NCBI RefSeq assembly: GCF_000373625.1
Contig: NZ_KB891987.1
Coordinates: forward strand, 62,001 to 126,000
DNA: 64,000 bases
Reading direction: 5' to 3'
From: Streptomyces sp. LaPpAH-108
GTDB lineage: Bacteria; Actinomycetota; Actinomycetes; Streptomycetales; Streptomycetaceae
Part shown: piece by piece, positions 43,501 through 52,583 of the stretch
Layout of the letters: every line of letters starts with the position of its first letter
Position numbering within the stretch: position 1 is the first letter of the stretch
Made by a program: the position numbers and the translations under genes
Notes under the pieces: generated by a model
What the model was told of the DNA's origin: nothing
What the model saw: the letters and a program-made list of their open reading frames with translations, nothing else
Databases searched by the model: none

Positions 43501-44813
43501 GCATCGCCGGGAAGGCCACGAAGTTCGACGGCTCCAGCGGGTACGCGAAGATCGGGCAGGCCAGCGGTGCGCACGTGAACACCTCGCGCGCCTTCACCGT
43601 CTCCGCGTGGGCGAAGCTGGACAGGAAGCCGACAACCGCCGCGGTGATCGCCGCACAGGCCGGCAAGGACCGGCCAGGTTTCGAGCTGTACTACTCGGCG
43701 GCGTACGACCGCTGGGCGGTCAACCAGTACTCGTCGGACGCCCCCACCGCGACGCCGGTACGTGCGATGCAGGCCGACGGCGTGACGGCCCGGGCGGGCG
43801 AGTGGACGCAGCTGGTGGGGGTTCACGACCCGGTGGCCGACACCCTCACCCTGTACGTCAACGGCGTCAAGGCGGGCTCGACCAAGCTGGCCGGTGCCTT
43901 CTACGCGGACCGGTCGATGTACATCGGGGCGGGCAACTACAGCGGGGACATGGCGAGTTACTTCCCCGGAGTCATCGACGACGTGCGCCTGCTCGACCGG
44001 CCGGTCTCGGCCGAGGAGGCCCAGCAGATGTTCCGGCAGCGCCCGCTGGTCAAGGCCCGCTGGATGTTCGAGGAAACCTCCGGCACCACACCCGCGACGG
44101 TCGCGGACGCCGCGGGCACCGGCAACAAGCTGACCCTCAACGGCGGCGCCGCCCAGTCGGACCAGAGCTACATGGACCTCGGCGCGATGGAGCTCGACGG
44201 TTCCACCGCGTACGCGAGCGCCGACACGGTACCGGTCGACACCTCGGGCAGCTTCACGCTGACCGCGTGGGCGCAGGCCGCGGCGATGCCTGCCGGACCG
44301 GTCGCGCTGACCAGCGCGGAGGGCAGCAGCCGGAGCGCGTTCACGGTGCGCTTCGTGCCCGATGCCGTCGACCCCGAGAACCGCCCGGGGAGCTGGCAGC
44401 TGTCTGTCGCGGACAGCAACAGCCCGAGTGCCACCGTCGTCGAGGTGGCCAACGGCGAGTTCTACGACGCCCGGGCCTGGAACCACCTGGCGCTGGTCTA
44501 CGACGGCTTCGCCAAGGAGGCCCGTCTGTACGTCAACGGCGGCCTGGCCGAGGTCGCCTGCGAGGACGCCGACGGCGACGGCACCGAGGACAGTCCCACC
44601 TGCGCCGACCTGGTGCCCTGGTCGGAGAACACCCTCGCGTTCAAGGCGACGTCGCTGCAGATCGGCCGGGAGGGCACCGGCAGCGGCGCCGGGCACTACT
44701 TCCCCGGTCTCGTCGACGACGTGTGGGCCTTCCAGGGCGCGCTGAGCGACGCCCAGGTCGAAAAGCTCGCGGTCAGCTGGTTCGACGTACCCACCCAGGT
44801 ACCCGGCGACTGA
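40551..44813 (+). CDS. Secreted DNRLRE/LamG-domain protein paired with an RHS toxin
   Basis: A 1420-aa protein with a signal peptide (residues 1-36, hydrophobic VGALLGITLTTGLVVP, cleavage near ADAAAA). Residues about 60-310: an unassigned N-terminal module. Residues about 315-505: a DNRLRE-type module, with YPVFIDPQW, KRLFYRIPVSKFAGKSILSAEF and SDKAHLRVKYN. Then a fibronectin-like stretch and three LamG/concanavalin-like modules at about 727-940, 943-1163 and 1166-1413, each with the pattern SAWAKLD ... LYVDG/LYVNG ... FPGxIDxxxLxD. Proteins of this kind commonly precede RHS polymorphic toxins in Streptomyces and may help bind or display them. It lies 117 bases before the RHS gene. Confidence 0.88.
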   Translation: MAGLWYRSRGTSGAVGALLGITLTTGLVVPVADAAAAVRTAAASSSAADATTIHSESEALAKAEKSGEPVEVTSLRGESSEVFATPEGDLEAREYLRPVWARDNGRWKRVDTELAATGEGMVAPKSTTVGVQFSGGGDKAPLVRLERAGRKLSLSWPTALPKPELSGAVATYPSVMPDVDLRMTAQEDGFTQLLVVKSAEAAASSELAQLRLKLAADGMDVKETGAGGLQALDQGSKGTVFEAPKPMMWDSSPGDAPAPRSAKSAATTATATTDDETGEPGAGESGKLAPVGVTVPAAQDELVLTPDQDVLTGEDTHYPVFIDPQWYSPRASAWTMASKYWASSPQWKFNGDPDAGMGYCNWTYCQPSDTKRLFYRIPVSKFAGKSILSAEFVVHNTWSASCSSRAVELWETKDISSSTTWNSQNASGFWAKRLASESFAYGYSGCSAKDAEFDVKSAVQSAANAKDSTMTFGLRAASESDAYGWKRFSDKAHLRVKYNRPPAQIRMSQLTMEYGGTCKKPSGAARVRTLGKIYANSVTDPDGDTVSVQFQAKWDGGSWSPAKTSAKKSGSSFSISLPSSIPTDKTVNWYARSYDGAQYSPWSYAGDPTACYFVYDTSVPKAPTVGSGEYPASDPDDPDDPWYDGVGRYGSFEVKGSGSDVTKYWYGVNGDPSSKNEITTSGGAARIAKVLPAAPGVNFFTARAFDAAGNASEIRTYQYRVKAGQPERATWQLDEAEGADEAKGSTPARKLALHGGATPGAAGVQGSAVHFNGTDGYASTDLPAVDTSGGFAVSAWAKLDKIPTATADVVVAPGNNAPGLELYYSTTYGWSFTQYKSDDTSAGLVRAGQGDTSKVKADTWTHLVGSYDSARDVLELYVDGVLAASTPYSTPWEARRGLQLGAKKFTGTPGALFPGAIDQLQLFDKPLTQSEVDKLHGKQSVGDPGRPAIAVFDLDEESGATEITGHGGVLPARYNGTVTTGVEGIAGKATKFDGSSGYAKIGQASGAHVNTSRAFTVSAWAKLDRKPTTAAVIAAQAGKDRPGFELYYSAAYDRWAVNQYSSDAPTATPVRAMQADGVTARAGEWTQLVGVHDPVADTLTLYVNGVKAGSTKLAGAFYADRSMYIGAGNYSGDMASYFPGVIDDVRLLDRPVSAEEAQQMFRQRPLVKARWMFEETSGTTPATVADAAGTGNKLTLNGGAAQSDQSYMDLGAMELDGSTAYASADTVPVDTSGSFTLTAWAQAAAMPAGPVALTSAEGSSRSAFTVRFVPDAVDPENRPGSWQLSVADSNSPSATVVEVANGEFYDARAWNHLALVYDGFAKEARLYVNGGLAEVACEDADGDGTEDSPTCADLVPWSENTLAFKATSLQIGREGTGSGAGHYFPGLVDDVWAFQGALSDAQVEKLAVSWFDVPTQVPGD

Positions 44814-44824
44814 CCATCCCCGCG

Positions 44825-44859
44825 GGGAAGGGCGCCGGGTCGCACCCGGCGCCCTTCCC
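44825..44859 (+). terminator. Perfect 16-bp hairpin after the LamG gene
   Basis: GGGAAGGGCGCCGGGT (44825-44840) pairs perfectly with ACCCGGCGCCCTTCCC (44844-44859) with a 3-base loop, 11 bases after the stop. No U-tract. It probably separates the LamG gene from the RHS gene, although read-through would give a bicistronic message. Confidence 0.85.
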
Positions 44860-44930
44860 GTGTCCCCGAAACCGCGCGCGCCCCGGAGCTGTGGCCGCGC
44901 ACACCCTTCCAGCGAGAAATTGATCCAGAA

Positions 44931-47900
44931 ATGTACCGAATAAGACGGCCACGCCGCACGGTCGGGCAGCTACGGCGCAAGATCGCGCTGGGCGCTTCGG
45001 CGGTCATGGTGGCCACACTGGTCCAAGCGGTCGCCTTCGCCCCGTCCGCCGCCGCCGGTACGGGCCGCCCGGGGGCCACCGACCCCGACAAGCCCGTCGC
45101 CGGAAAGTCCCTCACCAAGACCGAGCCGCGCAGACTCCAAAAGGGTGCGCGCACGCCGCGGAAGGCACCGAGGGCGAAGTGGCCCGCAGCCGATGACGCC
45201 GTGGTCACGCTCGCCGAGCCGGCCTCGAAGGCGAGCAGCCCGGTCAAGGCCGCGGGCCTGCCCCTCAAGCTGAACACGCCGTCGGCCAAGCAGGCCAGGA
45301 AGCCGCTCGACGGCAAGGTCACCACCCGTGTCCTGTCGCAGCGGGCCGCGAAGAAGGCAGGCGTCGACGGCCTGCTGTTCACCCTCCAGCCCGCGTCCGC
45401 GAAGGACTCGGGCAGTGTCGGCGCGAGCGTGGACTACGCGGACTTCGCCGAGGCGTACGGCGGCGGCTACGGCTCCCGCCTGACCCTGGTCGAACTGCCC
45501 GCCTGCGCGCTCACCACGCCGGACAAGGCCACGTGCCGTACCACCGCACCGGTCGCGACGGACAACGACACCGAGCGGCAGACCCTGACCGCGCGCACGG
45601 TCTCGCTGAGCGCGGGTGCGCCCACCGTTCTGGCCGCCGTCGCGGGCGACTCGGCGAAGACCGGCGATTACAAGGCGACCCCGCTGTCCCCGTCGGCCAC
45701 CTGGACCACGGATCTCAACACCGGCGACTTCGGCTGGTCGTACGACATCCCGGTCCCGGAGGTGCCGGGTGAGCTGGCTCCCAAGCTGGGCCTGTCGTAC
45801 TCGTCCGGCATGATCGACGGCCGGACCGGCAACACCAACAACCAGTCCTCCTGGGTCGGCGACGGCTTCGACCTCGAACCCGGTTCGATCGAGCGCCGCT
45901 ACAAGCCGTGTGCGGACGACGGGCAGAAGGCCGACGACGGCGTCAACAAGCCCGGCGACCTGTGCTGGGGCTACGACAACGTCTACATCACCTTCAACGG
46001 CAAGGGCGGCGAACTCGTCCCCACCGGCAAGGACGACGAGTTCCGGTTCCAGCAGGACGACGGCTCCCGCATCGCCCGCCTGAAGTCCACCGCCCGCGGC
46101 AACGGCGACAACGACGGCGAGTACTGGCGGGTCACCGACCCCCAGGGCAACCGCTACTACTTCGGCTACAACCGACTGCCCGGCTGGGCCGACGGCAAGG
46201 AGACCACCGACTCCACCTGGACCGTGCCGGTCTACGGCGACGACTCCGGTGAGCCCTGCCACGCCGCCACGTTCGCCGGCTCCTGGTGCCAGCAGGCCTG
46301 GCGATGGAACCTCGACTACGCCGTCGACACCCACGGCAACGCCATCGCCTATTACTACGACAAGGAAGAGAACTCCTACGGCCGCAACCTCAAGGCCGCG
46401 GACGACACCCGCTACACCCGTGGCGGCTACCTCGACCGCGTCGAGTACGGCCTGAAGTCGTCTTCCCTGTACGGCACCCAGGCGCTGGCCAAGGTGGACT
46501 TCACCAGCTCCGAGCGGTGCATCCCCGACAGCCACACCGACTGCTCGTCGATCTCCAAGGACTCCTTCTACTGGTACGACACGCCGTGGGACATGAACTG
46601 CGACGAGGCCACGGAGTGCGACAACGGCCGTGTGGCGCCGACGTTCTGGACCCGCAAGCGGCTGACCGGCATCACCACCGAGGTCCTCGGGGGCAGCGGC
46701 TACAACAAGGTCGACTCCTGGGCGCTGACGCACCGCTGGGGCACCGCGGACATCGACTACCAGCTGCTGCTGGACTCCATCCAGCACACCGGCCACACCG
46801 CGACCCCCGCGATCACCCTGCCGAAGACCACCTTCGCCTACACCCAGTTGGAGAACCGGCTCGACCGGACCGGCGACGGCTACGCCCCGTTCGTCAAGGC
46901 CCGGCTGTCCACGGTCGCGGACGAGTACGGCGGCCAGATCGACGTCGACTACTCGGCACCCGCGTGCCAGGCCTCCGCCCTGCCCACCCCCGAGTCGAAC
47001 ACCACCCGCTGCTTCCCGCAGATGCTCGGCGGCTCGGACGAGGAAGACCCCGAACAACACTGGTTCAACAAGTACGTCGTCACCTCGGTGACCGCCACCG
47101 ACCGTACCGGCGGCGCACCCGACGCGGTCACCTCCTACGAGTACCTGGGCGACGCCGCCTGGCACTACGACGATGACGACGGCCTGACCAAGGAGCAGAA
47201 CAAGACCTGGTCCCAGTGGCGCGGCTACGGCCACGTCCGTGTGCGCACCGGCGGCCAGGGCGGCGCCGACGCCATGAAGACGCAGCAGGACTCCTTCTTC
47301 CTGCGCGGCATGGACGGCGACCGCAAGAACGCCTCCGGCGGCACCAAGTCCGTCTCCGTCACCCTCGGCGAGGGCGAGGGCGACCCGATCACCGACCACG
47401 AGTCGGCGGCCGGGTTCCTCTACAAGACCGCCAAGTACTCCGGCCCCGGCGGCAAGGTCCTGGAGAAGACCGTCGAGCGGCCCTGGCACCACCAGACCGC
47501 CGAGCGCGAGCGCTCGTGGGGCACGATCACCGCCAACCTGACCGGCACCGCCAACTCCAAGACGTACACCTCGCTCGACGACGGCGCGGGCGTCAAGTGG
47601 CGCACCACCGCGGTGAGCACCACCTTCGACACCGTCGCCGGGCGCGTCACCGAGACCAACGACCAGGGCGACACGTCCACCACCACGGACGACCGGTGCA
47701 CCCGCACCACCTACGCCACCAACACCGACAGCAACATCCTCACGCTTCCCTCGCGCGAGGAGACCGTCGCGGTGGCCTGCGGCGCCACCCCGAACCGCGC
47801 CAAGGACGTCATCTCCGACGTGCGCACCGCCTATGACGGCGGCGCCTACAGCGCCGCACCGACCAAGGGCGACGAGACGGCGACGGCCACGCTGAACAAG

Positions 47901-50900
47901 CACGACGGCACCACCGCCCGCTACCTGGAGGCCGGTACCACCTACGACTCCTACGGCCGGACGCTGACGGCCACCGACCTCACCGCGGACGTCACCGCGA
48001 CCGAGGGGACGGCCCCCGTCCGCACGGCGCGCCAGGACGGCCTGACCAACACCACCGCCTACACCCCGGCCACCGGCTTCGCGGCCACGGTCACCACGAC
48101 CACTCCGCCGGCCAAGGCCCAGGACGCCACGTCCGCACAGACCAGCACCACCACACTCGACCCGCTGCGCGGCCAGCCGCTCACCCAGAAGGACACCAAC
48201 GGCAAGGTCAAGACCTTCACGTACGACGCCCTCGGCCGGGCCGAGAAGGTATGGCTCGCCGACCGCAAGACGAACCAGACCCCGTCGTACGCCTTCGGCT
48301 ACTTCATCGAGGACGGCAAGCCGGCCGCGATCCGCACCCAGACCCTGGACAACGGGGGCGCCCAGATCGCCTCGTACACCCTGTACGACGGCCTGCTGAG
48401 GGAGCGCCAGACCCAGGACGTCGGACCCGACGGCGGACGCCTGATCTCCGACACCTTCTACGACGAACGCGGCCTGACCGCCAAGACGTTCGCGAGCTAC
48501 TACACCACCGGAAACCCCGGCCGCGACCTGTTCAAGCCGGTCGACGCGCTGAGCGTCGAGACCCAGGTCCGGCACACCTACGACGGACTGGGCCGCGAGA
48601 CCGAGTCGAAGCAGCTCGCCGGAAACGGTGACGGCGGTGCCGTCCTGGGCACCACCCGGATCAGCTACGGCGGCGACCGCACCACGGTCGTCCCGCCCGA
48701 AGGCGGCACCGCCACCACCACCCTGACCGACGCCCGGGGCAACACCACCGAGCTGCGCCAGCACCACAGCCGCAGCGAGAGCGCCGACTACGACACCACC
48801 ACCTACACGCCCACCCCCTCCGGCTCCCTGGCCAAGGTCACCGACCCGGCCGGCAACGAGTGGCGCTACGAGTACGACCTGCTGGGGCAGCAGACCAAGG
48901 CCGTCGACCCCGACAAGGGAACGACCCTCAGCCACTACAACGACCGAGGCGAACTCGTCACCACCGAGGACGCCGAGGGCAACGTCCTCTACCGCGTCTA
49001 CGACCAGCTCGGCCGCCAGACCGAACTGCGCGACAAGGACGCCACCGGCGCCCGGCGCGCGTCCTGGACGTACGACACGGTCAGCGGGGCCAAGGGCCAA
49101 CTGGCTTCTTCCACCCGCTACGTGGGCAGCAGCGAATACACGACCAAGGTCACGCAGTACGACCAGCAGTACCGGGCGCTGCGCACGTCGGTGACCATCC
49201 CCGTCTCCGAAGGCGCGCTGGCCGGTACCTATCAGACCGGCACCAGCTACAAGCCCTCCGGCCTGATCGCGGGCGTGTCCTACTCGGCTGCGGGTTCGCT
49301 GCCCGGCGGCTCCTACGCGTACACCTACGACGAGGCCCTGCGCCCGGTGTCGATCCTCGGTGACGGCTTCCGGTCCGACACCACGTACTCCCACACCGGC
49401 AAGCCGCTGCAGTACGCCTACGCGTCGACGGCAGGCGGGGCGAAGAAGACGTGGGTGACCAACACCTACGAGTGGGGCACCCAGCGCCTGGCCACCTCGC
49501 GCGTCGACCGCCAGGACATCGCCGGAGTCGACCGGCTCAACACCTACCGGTACGACCAGGCGGGCAACGTCCTGTCCGTCGCCGACCAGTCGCGTGCGGG
49601 CACCGACAACCAGTGCTTCACCTACGACTATCTGCGTCGGCTCACCGCAGCGTGGGCCGAGGGCGACACCACGTGCTCCAGCACCCCCTCGGCAGGCGTC
49701 ACCGGCGGGGTGGCCGCGTACTGGCACTCCTACACCTACGACAAGGTCGGCAACCGCAAGACCGAGACCCTGCACGATCTCACCGGGGAGACCGCCAAGG
49801 ACGTCAAGCGCGCCTACGCCTATCCCGCGGCCGGAACCAGCCAGCCGCACACCCTCACCGAGGTGACCCAGACGGGGCCGGGCGGCACCGCGAAGACCAG
49901 CTACACCTACGACGCGACCGGCAACACCGAGAACCGTGTGGTCGGTGGCGACACCCAGAAGCTGAGCTGGGACGCCGAGGGCCGTCTCGCCAAGGTCACC
50001 CAGCCCGTCGCGGGCAAGGCCGACGAGGTCACCGAGTACGTCTACGACACCGACGGAAACCGTCTCATCGAGCGCGGCCCGAACGAGACGACGCTCTCCC
50101 TGGGAGGCACCGAGCTCGTTCTGGCCAAGGGCGCCAGCAAGCCCAAGGCCACCCGCTACATCGACCTCGGCAGCGGCAGCCAGGCCGTCCAGTCCGACGA
50201 CGGCGGCATCACCGTCACCGTCGCCGACCATCTGGGCACCGGTCAACTCGCCGTGAAGGTCAGCGATCTGGGGCTCTCACAGCGTCGTACGCTGCCCTTC
50301 GGCGGCGCCCGTGGTGACATCACCGGCACCTGGACCGGCTCCAAGGGCTTCGTCGGCGGCACCGACGACACCGACGACACCGGCCTGACCCACCTCGGCG
50401 CCCGCGAGTACGACCCCGCCATCGGCCGGTTCCTCTCCGTGGACCCGGTCATGGACCTGGCCGACCCGCAGCAGATCAACGGGTACGCCTACGGCAACAA
50501 CAGCCCTGTCACCAACGCCGACCCGGACGGGCTCAAGTACTACCCCGTCTCCGGACCGTGCGTGCCCGTCCCCACCCCTGGCTGCAAGTGGCAGGACGAC
50601 GGCGACGGCATCGCCACCAGCGGCAAGGGCTACAAGGGCGGCAGCAGGAACGGCAACGGCGGCAGCGCCGGCACGCCGAAGATCGTCGTCACCGTCACCG
50701 CCCAGGCTCCGACCTGCGGCACCGGGCGGGACAACATCATCAGCACCCTCAACTGCACGATACCCACGGTCCCCAAGGGCATGGGCGAGCAGATGAGCTT
50801 CCTTGATGCCAACAAGATGTTCATCAAGGAAATCGTCCTGCCCGACACCGAGGCGTGGCGCAAGTGCCTCACCGAGGGCGACGCCAAGAGCTGTGCCTGG

Positions 50901-51743
50901 GCATCGACCGACCTGCCCTGGCTCAAGGCCGCGAAGTTCCTCAAGATCAGCAAGCTCAAGAAGCTCAAGCGGATCAAGAAGATCGGCTGCAAGTGCTTCC
51001 TGGCCGGTACCGGCGTCCTCATGGCCGACGGAAGCACCAAGAACATCGAGGACATCGAACTCGGTGACACGGTCCTTGCCACCGACCCGGAAACCGGCAA
51101 GTCCGAGCAACGCGAAGTCACCGCGACGATCGTCACCGACAGTGACAAACGCTTCACCGAGCTGACCCTCGACACCCCGGAGGGCTCCGAACAGCTCACC
51201 GCCACCTACGAGCACCCGTTCTGGTCCGTCTCCGCACACCGGTGGATCGAGGCAGGCGACCTCGAACCCGGCATGACCCTGCGGACGGACGACGGCCGCC
51301 AGCTCAAGATCACCGCAACCCACCAGTACACGGATCACGCCCGCACGTACAACCTCACCATCGCGGGGCTGCATACGTACTATGTGCTGGCGGGCGAGAC
51401 TCCGGTGCTCGTTCACAATTCTGGCGGCTGCAGCGTTGCGGATGGTCCCCGACTTCGGGCGAAGCTCGCAGCGGAAGAGCTTGCTGGAGCAGATGGGCAC
51501 GCCTTCCAGAAGCATGTCGTGGAGCAGGGTGAGTTCCCTGGAATTCGGACCCGTGCGCAATTCGCCGACATGATTGAAGATGTAATCCTCAACGGGAAGC
51601 GTCGCGTGCGATCCGATGGTACATCTGCCTATTGGCGGAACGGGGTAATTGTGATCCGCAACCCCGGATCCAGGGACGGTGGCACTGTCTTCGCACCTAA
51701 AGAGGGCTATAGCTACTTCACCAGGAACTTCAAGTTGCAGTGA
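44931..51743 (+). CDS. RHS-repeat polymorphic toxin with Hint domain and C-terminal toxin tip
   Basis: A 2270-aa secreted protein. Signal peptide residues 1-42 (RRKIALGASAVMVATLVQAVAF). The RHS/YD-repeat shell spans about 180-1870 with many GRxTxxTDxxG-type and YxYDxxGN repeats and ends in the core motif REYDPAIGRFLSVDPV ... NGYAYGNNSPVTNADPDG (about 1824-1869). Residues 2022-2163 form a pretoxin Hint domain starting CFLAGTGVLM and ending VLVHN, able to release the tip by autoproteolysis. Residues 2164-2270 are the toxin: HAFQKHVVEQGEF and AYWRNGVIVIRNP ... DGGTVFAP. I cannot name its family; the charged H/K/R-rich layout fits an RNase. The third-position GC bias drops after about 51540. Confidence 0.93.
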   Translation: MYRIRRPRRTVGQLRRKIALGASAVMVATLVQAVAFAPSAAAGTGRPGATDPDKPVAGKSLTKTEPRRLQKGARTPRKAPRAKWPAADDAVVTLAEPASKASSPVKAAGLPLKLNTPSAKQARKPLDGKVTTRVLSQRAAKKAGVDGLLFTLQPASAKDSGSVGASVDYADFAEAYGGGYGSRLTLVELPACALTTPDKATCRTTAPVATDNDTERQTLTARTVSLSAGAPTVLAAVAGDSAKTGDYKATPLSPSATWTTDLNTGDFGWSYDIPVPEVPGELAPKLGLSYSSGMIDGRTGNTNNQSSWVGDGFDLEPGSIERRYKPCADDGQKADDGVNKPGDLCWGYDNVYITFNGKGGELVPTGKDDEFRFQQDDGSRIARLKSTARGNGDNDGEYWRVTDPQGNRYYFGYNRLPGWADGKETTDSTWTVPVYGDDSGEPCHAATFAGSWCQQAWRWNLDYAVDTHGNAIAYYYDKEENSYGRNLKAADDTRYTRGGYLDRVEYGLKSSSLYGTQALAKVDFTSSERCIPDSHTDCSSISKDSFYWYDTPWDMNCDEATECDNGRVAPTFWTRKRLTGITTEVLGGSGYNKVDSWALTHRWGTADIDYQLLLDSIQHTGHTATPAITLPKTTFAYTQLENRLDRTGDGYAPFVKARLSTVADEYGGQIDVDYSAPACQASALPTPESNTTRCFPQMLGGSDEEDPEQHWFNKYVVTSVTATDRTGGAPDAVTSYEYLGDAAWHYDDDDGLTKEQNKTWSQWRGYGHVRVRTGGQGGADAMKTQQDSFFLRGMDGDRKNASGGTKSVSVTLGEGEGDPITDHESAAGFLYKTAKYSGPGGKVLEKTVERPWHHQTAERERSWGTITANLTGTANSKTYTSLDDGAGVKWRTTAVSTTFDTVAGRVTETNDQGDTSTTTDDRCTRTTYATNTDSNILTLPSREETVAVACGATPNRAKDVISDVRTAYDGGAYSAAPTKGDETATATLNKHDGTTARYLEAGTTYDSYGRTLTATDLTADVTATEGTAPVRTARQDGLTNTTAYTPATGFAATVTTTTPPAKAQDATSAQTSTTTLDPLRGQPLTQKDTNGKVKTFTYDALGRAEKVWLADRKTNQTPSYAFGYFIEDGKPAAIRTQTLDNGGAQIASYTLYDGLLRERQTQDVGPDGGRLISDTFYDERGLTAKTFASYYTTGNPGRDLFKPVDALSVETQVRHTYDGLGRETESKQLAGNGDGGAVLGTTRISYGGDRTTVVPPEGGTATTTLTDARGNTTELRQHHSRSESADYDTTTYTPTPSGSLAKVTDPAGNEWRYEYDLLGQQTKAVDPDKGTTLSHYNDRGELVTTEDAEGNVLYRVYDQLGRQTELRDKDATGARRASWTYDTVSGAKGQLASSTRYVGSSEYTTKVTQYDQQYRALRTSVTIPVSEGALAGTYQTGTSYKPSGLIAGVSYSAAGSLPGGSYAYTYDEALRPVSILGDGFRSDTTYSHTGKPLQYAYASTAGGAKKTWVTNTYEWGTQRLATSRVDRQDIAGVDRLNTYRYDQAGNVLSVADQSRAGTDNQCFTYDYLRRLTAAWAEGDTTCSSTPSAGVTGGVAAYWHSYTYDKVGNRKTETLHDLTGETAKDVKRAYAYPAAGTSQPHTLTEVTQTGPGGTAKTSYTYDATGNTENRVVGGDTQKLSWDAEGRLAKVTQPVAGKADEVTEYVYDTDGNRLIERGPNETTLSLGGTELVLAKGASKPKATRYIDLGSGSQAVQSDDGGITVTVADHLGTGQLAVKVSDLGLSQRRTLPFGGARGDITGTWTGSKGFVGGTDDTDDTGLTHLGAREYDPAIGRFLSVDPVMDLADPQQINGYAYGNNSPVTNADPDGLKYYPVSGPCVPVPTPGCKWQDDGDGIATSGKGYKGGSRNGNGGSAGTPKIVVTVTAQAPTCGTGRDNIISTLNCTIPTVPKGMGEQMSFLDANKMFIKEIVLPDTEAWRKCLTEGDAKSCAWASTDLPWLKAAKFLKISKLKKLKRIKKIGCKCFLAGTGVLMADGSTKNIEDIELGDTVLATDPETGKSEQREVTATIVTDSDKRFTELTLDTPEGSEQLTATYEHPFWSVSAHRWIEAGDLEPGMTLRTDDGRQLKITATHQYTDHARTYNLTIAGLHTYYVLAGETPVLVHNSGGCSVADGPRLRAKLAAEELAGADGHAFQKHVVEQGEFPGIRTRAQFADMIEDVILNGKRRVRSDGTSAYWRNGVIVIRNPGSRDGGTVFAPKEGYSYFTRNFKLQ

Positions 51744-51756
51744 GAAGAGGATTCTG

Positions 51757-51963
51757 ATGCATGTAGAGGATCACGGGGATCAGATCGTGATCACGGCGTC
51801 CAGGAAGGAATTCTTTCTGGTCGAAGCGCTCATGATGGAAGCGCTGGAGACTGGGGATGACCGGGACTTTCAGACGCGCGTAGGGGCAACCAAGGATCAG
51901 GTGAGGGATCTCCTCGACGGCCTGCCGGATTTGCCGCTCGGCGGTGGGAGTCAAATGTCGTGA
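51757..51963 (+). CDS. Small candidate immunity protein for the RHS toxin
   Basis: A 68-aa protein from the ATG at 51757, with AGAAGAGG six bases upstream and only 13 bases after the RHS stop. Acidic and mostly helical after two strands (QIVITASRKEFFLVEALMMEAL ... VGATKDQVRDLLDGL). It is cytoplasmic: no signal or membrane segment. Position, size, charge and lowered GC are typical of toxin-specific immunity genes, which usually lie directly after the toxin tip. No family is recognised. Confidence 0.7.
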   Translation: MHVEDHGDQIVITASRKEFFLVEALMMEALETGDDRDFQTRVGATKDQVRDLLDGLPDLPLGGGSQMS

Positions 51964-51985
51964 TGTGATCGCCCACGCAAAACTG

Positions 51986-52018
51986 AAGCCCCGTCAGGCA
52001 TGTCCTGGCGGGGCTTTT
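51986..52018 (+). terminator. Rho-independent terminator after the immunity gene
   Basis: AAGCCCCGTCAGG (51986-51998) pairs with CCTGGCGGGGCTT (52004-52016), with one G-T pair and a 5-base loop, followed by TTTT. A classical intrinsic terminator, 22 bases after the stop, ending the toxin operon. Confidence 0.88.
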
Positions 52019-52025
52019 GCGCGGC

Positions 52026-52163
52026 GTGTCCAGCTCCACCAGCGCCCTGCGCGCGCTCAAGCAGGAAGGGCTCGTCTACCCCCAGCTCGGCCGAGGCGGC
52101 TACGTTGACGCTTCCGTCGACCAGAACGCCGCCCCGGTGTTGATACGCCAATCACTACGTTAA
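52026..52163 (+). pseudogene. Fragment of a GntR-type regulator
   Basis: A 45-codon open frame after the terminator reads STSALRALKQEGLVYPQLGRGGYV, matching the recognition helix and wing of a GntR winged-helix domain (usual form: T-x-x-x-ALxxLxxEGLVxxxxGRGxFV), and ends with TAA at 52161-52163. The first two helices and the effector domain are absent, so this is a remnant. It sits just behind the toxin operon, a usual place for debris of repeated toxin-tip exchange. Confidence 0.6.
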
Positions 52164-52199
52164 TTTCACCCGGCTTCGATGAGGTCGGTCGGCGCGTAG

Positions 52200-52571
52200 C
52201 GGGTCAGGGATTCGAGGTTCGATGCCTCACGCTTCCAATCGGAGCGTGACGCGTCTCTAGCAGTCGGGCGGGAGCTTGACTTCCCGAGCCGCTTTCGTGG
52301 CAGCTGGGATGGATTCTTCGACCTGCTGTCTGCCGAGTTTCAGGAGACGCCGCGCCGATTGATCGTGGAGCTGCTGAACATCGATCGGGGCATCCAGGAC
52401 TCGGCTCAGTACGAACGCACCGAAGTGCCGGGGGAGGCCACGGCGTGCGGGACGCGGATCGTCGTCCTGGTGAGCGGGTTCAGGCCGTTGACGATGGTGG
52501 CGGCCGACAATCCTGCGTTTCCATGGCTCCGGGGAGCCCAGTTTTTTTTGGGGGGCGTTCTTCTTCACTAG
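52200..52571 (+). pseudogene. Degenerate Barstar-like immunity fragment
   Basis: Downstream of a TAG at 52197, the frame reads VGRELDFPSRFRGSWDGFF and then DLLSAEFQETPRRLIVEL. This resembles the Barstar family core (LxFPxYFGxNWDALxDxL followed by a strand). No ATG or GTG start lies in frame before it, and after about 60 residues the sequence loses family character and runs into a T-rich tract (about 52540-52553). It is most likely a decayed RNase-inhibitor gene left behind when an earlier toxin tip was replaced. The match is by eye and short. Confidence 0.45.
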
Positions 52572-52583
52572 GGGATGCTTCAT

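Noticed and set aside
44820..44831. CCCCGCGGGG after the LamG gene as a further CRISPR-like stem.
   Set aside because: It has no loop, no matching flanks and no spacer, and it merges into the 16-bp terminator stem.
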